From Terebella lapidaria (lineage: Eukaryota; Annelida; Polychaeta; Terebellida; Terebellidae): 64,000 nt of DNA. The stretch is from positions 5,084,001 through 5,148,000 of the forward strand of contig OX424560.1 in the NCBI GenBank assembly GCA_949152475.1, read 5' to 3'. A program made the position numbers and the translations under genes. The stretch's first letter is position 1. Every line of letters starts with the position of its first letter. Positions 29,490 through 41,179 of the stretch are shown here, piece by piece. A model generated the notes under the pieces. The model was not told the origin of the DNA. It saw only the letters and a list, made by a program, of their open reading frames with translations, and made no database searches.

Positions 29490-32200
29490 CTGGAACAAAA
29501 CGTCAAGCCTTCAATAACGTGTACCACACATTCAGATGAGCTTCTCTGTTGGTTCAAACTGCAATATTCAATATGTATATGCGATAAGACAACTGTATAT
29601 ACGTGAATCAAACTTTGCAGGGCAAATTGAATTCCTGTAATACGTATTTTCGCTCCAGAAATGTCCTGCTTTTTGTTTTGATTTCAAGGTATGACAGCTC
29701 CGACTTACACCTAGTTAAGAGAAGAAATACTTCAGAGCTCATCGGAGTAGAGCAAAAAAATTTGCAGTGCAAATTTATTCAACAAACTGATCCGAAAGAA
29801 GGGTAACCTGATGCCTATCTGGTTCCCGATCAACACGAATGAAATTTGCCCTGAGTGAATATCATCTAAATCTGCGTAGATATACGAAACTGTCATTTAC
29901 CAGAACTTTGCCGAGACATATGACCAAAGGTGCTGTAGATCACCTGTCAGCTTGGTTTATATCGGTATAAATACATTACCATGTAGTCAACCATACACGA
30001 TCACCTTTCACTCCACCATCACCTCAAGTGAAGGTGAGCCGCCAGGATTATTGGCAGCCAAATGTCAAAGTCAATATACATGTAAATGACATATTCAGTC
30101 ATTGTTGCTTCTTAATAGATAATTTACATTGCACCAGAAACCCATGAGATATTATCATTATGGGTTTCTGATTGCACCCATTTTTGACGTGACGCACACA
30201 ACCAGACTGCATTAAAATACGTAGGCCTATGTCCATATTGACCGAAAGTATGGTCTTCATATGCCCAAACACAAACTCTATCTTCGACACATTCATTGCG
30301 GACATATCTCAGAGTTCAAGGTCATTAGGAGATTTATCACATCTTTCCATAAGCTCGTAATAGCCTACTTGTTCCTATGCTCCATCTGCAAAACGTCAGC
30401 GTTAGACGGATGGGGCGTACAATGTTAGACCATATATATGTCAATTTATATGTATGTGTACATGTACTTCGTTTTACCCTGGTTATTCTGAGTCAATTCA
30501 GGGTTCAGGGTATGAGTCGGTATACTAAAACCTGATCAGAATAAAAATGAAGCGACATATCAAATTGCAAAAACCCAATACGATGACAGTCGATTACAGA
30601 AAATGCATTTAGGTCAATGAATTAGGTTATACGATACACCTTTATATTTAAATGTGCGATCTACAAAGGACCCACAATTGAATGTGCGTGTAACAGAATA
30701 TCATTGTATCATTGTATTCCATGAGTTCAACAGATACGGGTAATAAGTCTGGTATAGGATGCACACCTATCCAACGTAGCCAGACCAGACCAAGGCAATT
30801 AACATACGTCGTACATTGCACAAAATACACAGTGAACATCACCTGTACATTACCTGTTCAGTCCAATATCACTGAATCCCAACCGATATACAACCGATAC
30901 CGTATACAATGTAGTTCACACGACCATTCTCACGTCATCTCGCTGTAATTTTCGCCTTTCTTCAGCAGCATTCAAACACCGATAAATATCGGACTCATGA
31001 ACACACACCCAAGAAAAATGTGTTCGTTCATGTATCAAAACATAATGATGCATTCCACAGTGTGTTTTTGCACGCCCGGTAATGTGTGAGGGCCCCGTAT
31101 CTGATACGAGTGGTCTGGGGACATTTTATCGATCAGACAAGTGACAATACGTTATACCTGGCCCCCATGCAATATTGGCCAGGTGACCTAAATACACGGG
31201 CGCGCAGAATACGAGCATGGTTATTAATGAACAGAATCTTTGTATCCAGTATTTTTGTGGGCATTTGTCTTCTTTCCAACAACTAAATATGCATTCGGTT
31301 CTGTACATAGACAGTTTATATTGTAATTGTAACAAGTAACTGAATTATACGTATTTTTGTTGGTTTGAATGCTTCATAATCTTGACACATGTTTTTTTCC
31401 ACACCGTATATATTTGCTTGTAGTGGTTTTGGTTGGTTAGGTAGCGGAAGCAAAAAAAACCAGTGTCCGGTTGAGTGCGTGACTCGTTGAAAAAGGACAG
31501 AGAATGCAGAGAATTTCCTTGTCATCACGCAATTGCTGCTTCCTCCTGTTGAGGTATGACTTGGTCAGTTTTTTTATGTCATCTTCTCGACCTGCCCTCT
31601 GCTTGTTTAATTTCACGGCAAATTTTTGTTTTCAGCCGAAAAAGGGTGAATTTATTCACAAAAATGTAAAATAAAAGAATGCCATTTTCTTATATTGTGC
31701 ACAGATAGTTAATTGAGCCATAAGTTACAGGACCATTGGTCCTACTTGACATGCCACATAAACCAGGCATACAAATAGTTTCGAGGGAACAAAATTTTAT
31801 TTTGGGTCAATTATTAAATAATCGCACATGAATCCCCAGATAAGCCCATACGGGGTTCCGTACGGTAGCCATGGCAGCTAGCCATTCCTGGCACGGCGCT
31901 TTTAGTCATACATGGAAACGTGCCATAATACTACAATTAGTATTTCTATTATCATTGTATTTATTCGGAGAGGGAACTCGAGAAGAGCCTGTACATGTAA
32001 TAAAAGGTAATAGTATATGAACATACATAAAGTAATATATATATATAGTCCATCTTTTGGTGACCTTGAACTTCACCTTAAGGTTATATCTTGAGTGCTC
32101 AAACTCAAAATTATTTTCAGCACAAAGCCTGTATAAAGTGGTCGTCCGAAACAACACTCATGAAGATAGAATTAAGGTGTGTAATATGAACAGGTAGTAA
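29490..32200. other. Gene-free stretch upstream of the dehydrogenase
   Basis: No gene recognised. A small perfect-stem hairpin AGAAACCCAT..ATGGGTTTCT lies around 30135-30170. A first non-coding exon of the dehydrogenase probably lies somewhere near 29.5-30 kb but was not identified. Confidence 0.4.
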
Positions 32201-32384
32201 GTCAAAAAAGCAACCCTGCAGGCGACCTGGAGGAACTTGGCCTAAGATTAACTGGTATTCGAGCCCCATATTGTGAATATGTAATTTAGTTCGTCAAAAA
32301 AGCAACCCTCCAGGCGACCTGGAGGAACTTGGCCTAAGATTAACTGGTATTCGAGCCCCATATTGTGAATATGTAATTTAGTTC
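32201..32384. repeat. 92-bp tandem duplication
   Basis: Two nearly identical 92-bp copies start at 32201 and 32293 (GTCAAAAAAGCAACCCT..). They differ by very few bases, so the duplication is recent. Confidence 0.9.
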
Positions 32385-32599
32385 GTGTGGACAAAGCTAG
32401 AATAATATAGAATTGTGTTGGCCAGTGTGAAAATACCTGTGAATATAATACACGTGTGTAATTCATTATTTTATGACACACCATTTCTACAGCGAGTGAT
32501 AATTGTCTGAACTAGATCTTGCAAACCTACTGATGATTTTCCTGAACCAAACTTCACAACGGTATGGAATCTGCATCTGAATATGATTAATGTCAGAGT

Positions 32600-33104
32600 T
32601 ATTTGGATAGCATGGTGGTTAGCCATAAGGGTTCTTATGGTTTTTATGGTCCTCGGGCCCGATAACCTTTTGGCATGGCGCTGCGCCTGTCGACGTCCGT
32701 CGTCTTCATTTTCATCCTTCAAATTCGAATCATGTTGAATTTTTAGAAGAAATAAAATTCTAAAGTTACTAGTATTTACTTTTTTGATTTTCGTATTCAT
32801 TTCTATTTAATTTTTTTTTTTGGACAAAAATCTAAATTTGAAACATTCAAACGTCTGATTTTCGTACGTAATTTTTTTTGGCCAACAATTTTGTTCTTTG
32901 AAATATTCAAACGTCTCCTCCTCTGAACCCATTTGATGGGATCTTTTGAAACTGCCTTGAGTCAATATGAGATAGCTATCACGAACTGATTTTTCAGAAT
33001 TTTGAATTTTCGTCATTTGAAAAAAAAACCCAAACCATTTACTAAATGGGAAAATTTTCAAACGTCTTCTCCGACGAGCACACTCGATGGAATTTTGTAT
33101 GGCG
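32600..33104. repeat. Fragment of the TA-flanked array family
   Basis: It shows the terminal wording of the 11992 element in inverted orientation (CCGATAACCTTTTGGCATGGCG, then GACGTCCGTCGTC) but a different interior. It abuts the longer copy at 33105. Confidence 0.55.
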
Positions 33105-34624
33105 ATGCTATGGGATACCTTTGGTTCGATAACCTATTGCTGTAGCGTTGCGTCCACCGTCGACATTTTCATCTTCAAAGTTCACAGGTGAGTCTTTCTG
33201 AAATTTTGCACAAAAATGCCTACAAATATTTCAAGAGGGAGGTATTTTTTATTTTGTTTATTTCGGCATGGCAATTTTTGTAGAAAAACGGTCATTTCGG
33301 GACCTTGGCGGTCATTTTCTGATAAAATATTCCATCAGATTTGAGATTTTCGTTTCAAAAAAATTCCCTCATACCTCTGTGACGTGTACAAGTGTTGTTG
33401 CCCTTGAATCGCCGGTCTGCGAGTGACGGCCATTTTAATTTATACAACTGGTACCAAATGTCACTTCTCCATGATAAATTATCCTATGCTAAGGGGACAC
33501 ATATTCCTAATATCTCACTTAATATTGACATTAGAGATTGGGAATCAATTGTGGACATATAAGAAATGATATTTGCTGAATTTTCTTGTGACCTTGAATT
33601 TGACCTTTGACCTTATTGTCAAGGTCGGAGCACATAATGGCTGATATCTGACTTACTATCGACTTTACAGCTTAGGAATCAATTTTGGACATATTGGAAA
33701 TGATATATGCTGAATATTCTCATGACCTTGAGTTTGACCTTATTTTCAAAGTCAAAGAACAAAATGGGTAATATCTCGCTGATTATCGATTTTTACAGAT
33801 TAGGAATCAATTATACACATATAGGAAATGATATATGCTGAATCATCACCTTCAGTTTGACCTTATTTTCGAGGTCAGAGCTCAGAATCGCTAATATCTT
33901 GCTTAGTATCGACTCTGCAGTTTGGGAATAGATTGTGTACATGATATATCGAATAACAATTGGTCCTAATAGTAGCACAGCGAGCCAAAGCAAAACCTCC
34001 TACAGCAGTGCACGCATAAATCAGGTCAAACTTGAGGTCAAATTTAAGAAAATCATAGAATAATATACTACATGTATAACCTTCAATTCCCTTCGTTATG
34101 ATTCAAATAACATAAATATATGAATTGGAACACTCCCTAGATATTACAAGAAAGACACGAAGTGAATTACAATGTTACAAATATTGCACAATTTTGGGGA
34201 AAAGAGGGGGAGGGGGTGCCCTCTATTAGGGCGCGTGCCACTATTAGGACCCCTACAGTAAGCTGGATTTTCTCTTGAACTTGACCTTTGATCTTATTTC
34301 CAAGGTCGGTGCACAAATGGCTAATATCTCGTTTGTTATCAACTTTGGCTTAGGAAGCTATTGTGAACATATGAAATGATATTCAATATATGGTGAATAT
34401 TGTTATGACCATGAATTTGATGTATGACCTAATTTTTTCTTCAAAATGGGAGCTGTATGGAGTAAACTTCTGGAACACTTCAAGATAGAACTTAAATACT
34501 GGCAGTATCAAATGAGAAATCATATTGCAGATTCAATGGTGACTTTAAATTTGACCTTCAATGACCTTTAAAGGGCAAATGGGCAATTTTGATGAAAAAC
34601 TAAACATTTTCCCGGTAACCTTTC
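33105..34624. mobile_element. Inverted copy of the TA-flanked array element, with a nested MITE
   Basis: The left edge carries GATAACCTATTGCTGTAGCG, the inverse of the right edge of the 11992 element, and the right edge is CCGGTAACC near 34613-34621. The interior has several ~135-bp units rich in TGACCTTGAATTTGACCT. A 290-bp MITE interrupts it at 33962-34251. It is more diverged than the ATP5F1B intron copy. Confidence 0.75.
33962..34251. mobile_element. GGTCCTAATAG MITE, copy 1
   Basis: Inverted ends GGTCCTAATAGTAGCAC and its complement. The same element in opposite orientation is at 61705-61984. It splits the array element, so it is younger. Confidence 0.8.
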
Positions 34625-34665
34625 TTAGCCCTTGGGATAATTAAGGCATCTCGGCAGAAATGTAC

Positions 34666-35432
34666 GGAGCCCCTGAGGTGACATACCAGATATATTTATT
34701 AATCCGTGTGCATGAATTAGTAATCCATGCACATGAATTAGTAATCCATGCGCACGAATTAGTCATCCGTGCGCACGAAATACCAATTCGTGGCCACAAA
34801 TTAATAAACCGTCCGTACGAAATACCAAATCGTGGCCACGAATTAGTAATCCATGCGCACGATTTAGTAAACCGTGCACATTTTGAAGAAAAAATTAGGT
34901 CATACATCAAATTCATGCGCCACGAATTAATAAACCGTGCGTACGAAATACCAAATCGTGGCCACGAATTAGTAAGCCATGCGCACGATTTAGTAAACCG
35001 TGCACATGAAATAATAATTCGTGCCCACAAATTGATAATTCGTGCCCACAAATTAATAAATCGTGTCCCTGAATTGATAAATCACGCGCACAAATTAGTA
35101 AACCATGCGCACGAATTAGCAAACCGTGCACACGAATGAGTAAATCGTGTGCATGATTTACTAATTCGTGGGCACGGTTTATCAATCCGCGCACACAGTT
35201 TATTAATTACTGGCCACGATTTGGTATTTTGTGTGCAGAATTTGGTATTTCTTGTGCACAATTTACTAATTTGTGCGCACGGTTTATTAATCCGTACCCA
35301 CGGTTTATTAAATCGTGGTATTTCGTGCACACGATTTACTAATACATGCGCATGGTTTACTAATTCGTGCGCACGAATTATTTCATGCACACGGATTAAT
35401 AAATATATCTGGTATGTCACCTCAGGGGCTCC
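34666..35432. mobile_element. Fold-back element: 21-bp minisatellite with perfect 51-bp inverted ends
   Basis: The termini 34666-34716 and 35382-35432 are exact reverse complements over 51 bp, beginning GGAGCCCCTGAGGTGACATA. Between them lie 21-bp units of the type AAACCGTGCGCACGAATTAGT, which run in one direction up to about 35148 and in the opposite direction after it, so the whole element can fold on itself. Units are heavily mutated. Repeat ORFs with HAHELVI-like words on both strands are artefacts of the 21-bp period. Confidence 0.9.
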
Positions 35433-35539
35433 ATAGAAATGCAGAATTTTTTTCTTCCTTTTTTTCCCACCGTTCAGGTTTCGAACCGACAACTTTAGTT
35501 TGCATGAATGTATCTTCGCCAAATTTTCAGCATTGGTCA

Positions 35540-36225
35540 GACATATAATGTTGGAGGAAATACATGTCGATTTTTGGACTTAGTTTCTGAGCGATAACTC
35601 AAAATGTATACAGGCAATGGCTGCAGAACTTGGCATGGAGGTTCATACACTACCAAGGACAATCCCTATTGATATTAGGATCAATCCGTCAAACAACCTT
35701 TAACCTAGAGGTGGTTCGATTTGCGCCAAGTCACCCATGAGGTGTCTAGCATATTTCGTAAACGGTGCGTCATAACGCGAAACGGACGTTATTTTCAGAC
35801 TTGTTGTCCTAGACAAACATGTCTAATGGGTATTAAGGATGACCTTTGACCTTGAATTGTTTGGTGCGTCGCAGAGAGAAACAGACTTTATTTTCTGACT
35901 CGTCGCCCTAGACAAACATGTCTAAGGGGCATTAGGGATAACCTTTGATCTTGACCTTAAATTTTTTTGCTGAATCAGCATTTTTCATTTTCATCGATAT
36001 CTCGGAAACGGTGCATCATAGAGCGAAGCAGACCCTGACCCAAATTTTTTTTTTGGAGTTTTTTTGGAGCATTTTGTTTTGTTTATTTGGTATCTCAGTA
36101 CGGTGTGTCATAGAGCAAATCGAATGTTATTTGTGGCAAGCATATTATAAATGTCTTTATACCGAAATGTATATTATAAATATAATAGGTTAGTCTCCAC
36201 ATCAAAATGCCTCCAAGGCATCTTT
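35540..36225. repeat. Dispersed repeat, inverted partner at 48112-48660
   Basis: Shared phrases with the 48-kb copy, in inverted orientation, include CATGGAGGTTCATA, GAAACGGTGCATCATAGAGCGA, GACAAACATGTCTAA and, at the end, ATGCCTCCAAGGCATCTTTA. Internally it repeats a ~100-bp motif two to three times. No ORF of note. Confidence 0.75.
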
Positions 36226-36670
36226 AAACCTTGACATCTATTTTTTATTCCCATCTGCTTATAATGAGAGAAATTTCACACATCTTTGTCTTTGAGACCA
36301 CTGATTGGAAACTTGAAGCTTTGTATGGTGACACGATGTTATATTCCTCACGAACTCATCTTTTGGAATTTGGATAAAAAATTGGTGATTGTCCAATGAA
36401 TTTTTTTCACACTCATAATGAAAGATTACGTAAACTATTGTGCAGCACTAATGGTTGCAAGGTACAGGTGAATTTTTTTGTATCATGGAGGGATATGATG
36501 GCCTGACAATGTACATTTCTATGATAACCTTACTTAACGATTGGGCTAATTTCTTTCGGTAGGTATATTATTGTTTGCAGGTGATTATTACCTTGTTGTC
36601 AACATATTTACTTCAACTGACATATGATGTATTACTGCATGCATATTAAATTTCATACAACAACATTCAT

Positions 36671-36676
36671 TTTATT
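36671..36676 (-). terminator. Candidate poly(A) signal for UBA3 (and the LYR transcript)
   Basis: AATAAA on the minus strand about 230 nt after the UBA3 stop. None is present between the LYR stop and the UBA3 start, so this may serve both ORFs. Confidence 0.45.
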
Positions 36677-36906
36677 CACCAGGCTTAATACGACAACAAG
36701 TACAAGATTTTTGCCATCAATATGAGCATTAAACATATACATTATTGTACACATGGGAACCATGCTTGACTTAACATAATCCAGTCAACCGACATTGTGC
36801 ATTCACCATGTATACCGGTACCTAACTATACAAAAAGTTCTTTGTTTACGAATAATTATTTAACAATATTTTGAATAGAGATTGAAAAATCTATAAGTTT
36901 AACATG

Positions 36907-38232
36907 CTAGTCCATGCAGGATGCTAGCTGGATCTGAAAACGCAGTGAGTTAGGTGTTGTTTGATCTGCGACGTATATCTCGTGTCCATTTTCTAGTCCC
37001 AGTTCCTTGAGACTTTTCTTCAGGTTGGGTTTAGTCGCTTCCTCGATGGACTTGACCGTGGACATGAACAGTGTCTTGTTCTTGCCGTTGACCGTTGTGA
37101 CGATACCGGGAGATTTCAACTGGTAGGTGGCGTTCTCCTTCAGGAAATCTATCAGGTCCTGAAGTTTGTCATCCTCCGAGAAGGTCAGATGTTGCGGGAT
37201 TTGGCTACAAGCGGCACAATTCTCTCTTTTCTCAGCCTCAAACGTGTACGTGTAAATCCCTTCAGTGTCATTAAAATTCATGTAGTTGGTCAGAATTTGG
37301 CAGCAACTTGTCGCACACTTGAAGACTTCAGTCGCGCACGCTGCGGCGATGACGGCATTGGTCGAGGCGACGGCTGGAATGATTCTCTTGATGACGCCCT
37401 GGGTTAGTCGATATGTGACGCCCGTGATGTTGAACTCCTCAGCACGCTGACTTGCCTTGTCAAAGATCCACTTGATGTGTTCTGGATCGTCCCCGTCGAT
37501 GCCCACAGCAGGACCGAAGGGTTTCTCCTGGGGCCAGAGAAGCACCTTGACGTACTCGATACAGTGCTCGGGGAGACGAGGTGTGTGTGCTATCGTACAC
37601 ATTGGGAAGTTTACCTGGGGTGGGTACAAGTCCAGTGTACACTCGATACAAGCAGACATCCCGGGCAAGACAACTCGTGCGTTACCCTTGAAACCTTCAG
37701 TGCCACCGTCGATCATTGGAACGATGCTGCTTTGGTCTAACACTCCATCTTCATAGACGAGCATACTCAATAGCATCCCGTTGATCCAACGACGAGCAAT
37801 TATGGAATCTAAACCACAGACAACGATGTGAAATCCACGGTAAAAGGATGCATCAAAGTCTTGGATCTTCGCGTAATGGGGCACCACTTTACAGCCGGGA
37901 ATTCTTGAGTTGATGAAGTTCGCTGCAACATCAGCCTTCGCTTTGCCGATGTCTGATTTCCTGAAGAGGAATTGACGGTTGAGGTTTGACAGATCGATGG
38001 TGTCCATGTCTATCACGTGGATATTACAGAACCCAAGAAGACCCAGATCTTTCAGGAGTTCACAGCCGAGACCTCCAGCTCCAATCACGAGGAGTTTGCA
38101 GGTGTTTTGGACAAAGTCCAGCATCTCCGGACAAGCCTCAAAATCCGGGTGAGCAAATGGCCCCATTCTGTTTAGGATCTTGTCAACATGATTCCACCGG
38201 CCAGGCCAGGAGTTCCCAATGGGTGAATCCAT
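36907..38232 (-). CDS. UBA3: NEDD8-activating enzyme E1 catalytic subunit, single exon
   Basis: Catalytic half of the NAE1-UBA3 heterodimer, which adenylates NEDD8, carries it as a thioester and passes it to UBE2M/UBE2F for cullin neddylation. The 441-residue ORF is uninterrupted. The nucleotide-binding GAGGLG is at 51-56, [18 protein letters not shown] follows, zinc ligands form CIEC (195-198) and CAAC near the C-terminal third, and the catalytic cysteine is C212 in FPMCTIA. The C-terminal ubiquitin-fold domain that recruits the E2 is present, ending shortly after residues equivalent to the human C-terminus. The ATG at 38230-38232 has A at -3 and G at +4. A TGA in the same frame eight codons upstream blocks extension. 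Human UBA3 has many introns and this copy has none. The LYR microprotein ORF ends 89 nt upstream in the same exon. A functional gene is likely because every key residue is kept. Confidence 0.96.
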   Translation of the reverse strand: MDSPIGNSWPGRWNHVDKILNRMGPFAHPDFEACPEMLDFVQNTCKLLVIGAGGLGCELLKDLGLLGFCNIHVIDMDTIDLSNLNRQFLFRKSDIGKAKADVAANFINSRIPGCKVVPHYAKIQDFDASFYRGFHIVVCGLDSIIARRWINGMLLSMLVYEDGVLDQSSIVPMIDGGTEGFKGNARVVLPGMSACIECTLDLYPPQVNFPMCTIAHTPRLPEHCIEYVKVLLWPQEKPFGPAVGIDGDDPEHIKWIFDKASQRAEEFNITGVTYRLTQGVIKRIIPAVASTNAVIAAACATEVFKCATSCCQILTNYMNFNDTEGIYTYTFEAEKRENCAACSQIPQHLTFSEDDKLQDLIDFLKENATYQLKSPGIVTTVNGKNKTLFMSTVKSIEEATKPNLKKSLKELGLENGHEIYVADQTTPNSLRFQIQLASCMD

Positions 38233-38321
38233 ATTTGTATCTAGGTCAAGGATATCCTGAGGTCACAATCAAGGTCACAGTATATTTTCGAGACAATCAG
38301 CGGCAGCCACGTATACACAGA

Positions 38322-38634
38322 CTAAATCAATCTTTTCTTCTCCAGGAATACTTGGCCCTTCTGCAAAAACCATACATATACTCCATATACACGTTACACA
38401 AATATAATTATGTTTTGTAAATGTGTTGAAATGTGGAACATCATAGACACAGTCACTCTACATTACTAGTACCTTTATCATGAAATCTATGTCCTCTGGT
38501 TTGCTGAGATTTCGATTGTTCTCAAATTCTTGTCTTATTCGTGAAGTGTAAAACTGTTTGTCAGTGAACTGCAGTTGGCGACTGTAACGTAGGAGCTGTC
38601 TGTAGAGACTCAGGACTTTACTCGAGGCTTCCAT
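38322..38634 (-). CDS. LYR-domain microprotein, MIEF1-MP (MIEF1 uORF protein)-like, two exons
   Basis: Two exons, 38473-38634 and 38322-38360, join in phase 0 to give 66 residues. Exon 1 ends AAG|gtacta; exon 2 is preceded by ggtttttgcag. The protein starts MEASSKVLSLYRQLL, with the LYR tripeptide at 10-12, and continues RQLQFTDKQFY, IRQEF and, from exon 2, KGQVFLEKKRLI then TAG. The pattern matches the 70-residue human protein from the MIEF1 upstream ORF (VLSLYRALLR, RQLRYTD, FY, IRREF, KGLVFLNGK) better than LYRM4/ISD11. The human protein binds mitochondrial acyl carrier protein and takes part in mitoribosome large-subunit assembly, so a mitochondrial role is inferred. The open frame extends upstream of the chosen ATG, but a candidate acceptor (tgttacag, exon side 38683) suggests that part is 5' UTR. 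UBA3 starts 89 nt after the stop, with no AATAAA between. Confidence 0.85.
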
Positions 38635-38689
38635 ATATTTTGGGTTTTGTTCTGATGGCAACACACGGAGAATCAGGAAACACCTGTAA

Positions 38690-39470
38690 CATAAGGACAT
38701 ACTTGCAGGCATCATGCTTGGGCAAAAATTTCCAAAAAAGATAGCCCACTCAAACCAAAACAGAAGCGACCAATTCTCCTGGTGGGCGGTCTGATGACTC
38801 ACAACACTTACGTTTCTATGAAGGAGTATTTTGCGAAAAAATGTCACTTATGAATAAAACCCGCCATCATTATGGGGATACGTGAAACCTCACCCCTAGG
38901 ATTGACACTAGTCACACTACTGTCAACCCAGAAAATATTAGTGTCCAGTTATTAGTGTTTTAAAAAAATTCACTAATTTAGCAGGCGGATAACAGGAATT
39001 TTGACGCTATAAAATATGGGTTTGCTTTTCTGTTTCTGTTATCCACCTGCTAAATTAAATGGCCAGTAAATTTGTCCACTGTGATAAAAATGCTAAACTT
39101 GATGGGCGCTAACATTTCTGGATTTACAGTATTCATATTATCGCTTCTGTTTTGGCCTCATTGGATTATGGTGGTACTGACCTAGATATCTTTATCTGGT
39201 CATGGTCAATCATGTCATTCGTGATCATCATAACATGCTAACACATGTTAGCATGATCAAACATTCTGTACATGCTGTAGTGTAGCCAGTCTAACATATC
39301 TAATAATAGGGAGCACATGTACAACTTTATGATATTCAGTGACAATGATGAGTTAATCAATGGCATAAAATGATAAATACAGATAAAAAGAACATCTGGT
39401 GTGTGATAAAGAACACTTTTCTATCATAAGTTTCCGGATCCTAGGTATGGAAAATTAGTTGGTAATAAAA
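38690..39470. other. Upstream region of the LYR/UBA3 locus and intergenic sequence
   Basis: It should contain the 5' end and promoter of the LYR/UBA3 transcript; no core element is obvious. A hairpin pair TTTAGCAGGCGGATAACAG / CTGTTATCCACCTGCTAAAT lies at about 38977-39056. A perfect 22-bp palindrome CATGCTAACACATGTTAGCATG lies near 39234-39255. Confidence 0.5.
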
Positions 39471-39822
39471 TTGCCCACGTTATTGTACATCGTAGCCACA
39501 CTTAGTCAATTTGGGTGCTGAACATTTTGTGAAACGTTATGATGATTATTGGGCGATATCGTGATATAGTCCCCGCCGGGGACTATTTCCCATACACCTT
39601 TTTTATGCAATTCTCCTTTGTTTTCAGTCCCGCCGGGGACTATTTGCCATACACTTCTTGTTAGGCAATTTCCTTTGTTTTCATTACAATAACTTCCAAG
39701 TCCATTTACCAACCGCAAATTGCATTTACGATCATTTACGTCCCCTGTAGGCCTAATATGGCGGATTTGCACATAAACACCGACTCTACATATATACGTA
39801 GTTCATTTATAACCAGTATATG

Positions 39823-40744
39823 TATACATGCTGCTTATTCCGTTTGATTTCTTTACGCAATAAATCGCACAATATATTGATATATTGATTCTATGCAATT
39901 CATTTATATAAACCAATATAAACCATTATATGTAAACTTGCTGCTTATTCCGTTTGATTTTTTTACGGAATAAAGCACAATATATTGTCGTCCTCTTCAG
40001 CTTCTAAAGTGGAGTTAGCTCCTTATATATACTCGTGATATAGTCCCCGCAATACTGTAATACCTACAATATACATAGTATGGAAACAGTCCCCGGGGAC
40101 TATTTCCACAGCCCTTCAAATTACACACACGACCAATCCGACGTAGATATATGTATACATGCTGCTTATTCCGTTTGATTTCTTTACGCAATAAAGCGCA
40201 CAATATATTGATATATTGATTCTATGCAATTCATTTATATAAACCAATATAAACCATTATATGTAAACTTGCTGCTTATTCCGTTTGATTTTTTTACGGA
40301 ATAAAGCACAATATATTGTCGCCCTCTTCAGCTTGTAAAGTGAACTTAGCTCCTTATATATACTCGTGATATAGTCCCCGCAATACTGTAATACCTACAA
40401 TATACATAGTGTGGAAACAGTCCCCGGGGACTATTTCCACAGCCCTTCAAATTACACACACGACCAATCCGACGTAGATATTCCCCGAAAAAAACATCTC
40501 CCCATTTTTTACTCTAACCCCATCATATCCGTCGCCCTCTTCAGCTTCTAAAGTGGAGTTAGCCCCTTATATATACTCGTGATATAGTCCCCGCAATACT
40601 GTAATACCTACAATATACATAGTGTGGAAACAGTCCCCGGGGACTATTTCCACAGGCCTTCAAATTACACACACGATCAATCCGACGTAGATATTCCCCC
40701 CAAAAAACATCTCCCCATTTTTTACTCTAACCCCATCATATCCG
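39823..40744. repeat. Tandem array with ~327-bp and ~208-bp periods
   Basis: A unit with CTGCTTATTCCGTTTGATTT, TATACTCGTGATATAGTCCC and the hairpin CAGTCCCCGGGGACT repeats at 39823 and 40150 (about 327 bp). The last part repeats again about 208 bp later. A further partial copy resumes at 42992, after the inserted element. Confidence 0.85.
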
Positions 40745-40941
40745 AATGCTAGACGTTTCACCGACAGGACGATTCACCGACGGTTTTTTGAGACGATTCA
40801 CCGACAGTTATTTCACAGGTTCACCGACGAGTGGTGATCGGCTTGAGGAGTTATAACACCTAGATGGTCGGGCAAACACCAACAGTGAAGCCGACGGCCT
40901 ACATTTACTGTATTGTACAATCTAGCCTGCATGGGCTCCAA

Positions 40942-41010
40942 TAGGTAAAGTTACTTCACTCTGGGGTGGATGGCCCGGCCATCCACCCCAGAGTGAAGTA
41001 ACTTTACCTA
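40942..41010. repeat. Perfect hairpin: two 33-bp arms with a 3-nt loop
   Basis: The arms 40942-40974 and 40978-41010 are exact reverse complements (TAGGTAAAGTTACTTCACTC.. on the left). A shorter outer stem CATGGGCT/AGCCCATG extends it. It sits inside the 2.25-kb element. Confidence 0.95.
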
Positions 41011-41179
41011 GGGCTCCAAAGCCCATGAACGATCCGATGGACACAACTTTGTAATATTATCACCGACAGCAACAATGTCTCATGACTTGCATTTGTTACT
41101 TTGATCGAAGGTCGAATTCAAGACAACCACTGAAATCACTGCATCAGAATTTCCACTTCGACATGATCGACAAAATAAC

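Noticed and set aside
34641-35522. Histidine/alanine repeat ORFs (HAHELVI-type) on both strands
   Set aside because: They follow the 21-bp period of the fold-back element and exist on both strands, with no independent protein signature.
38635-38847. N-terminal extension of the LYR protein to an upstream ATG
   Set aside because: A good acceptor at about 38684 and the match of MEASSKVLSLYR to the human microprotein start favour the inner ATG.
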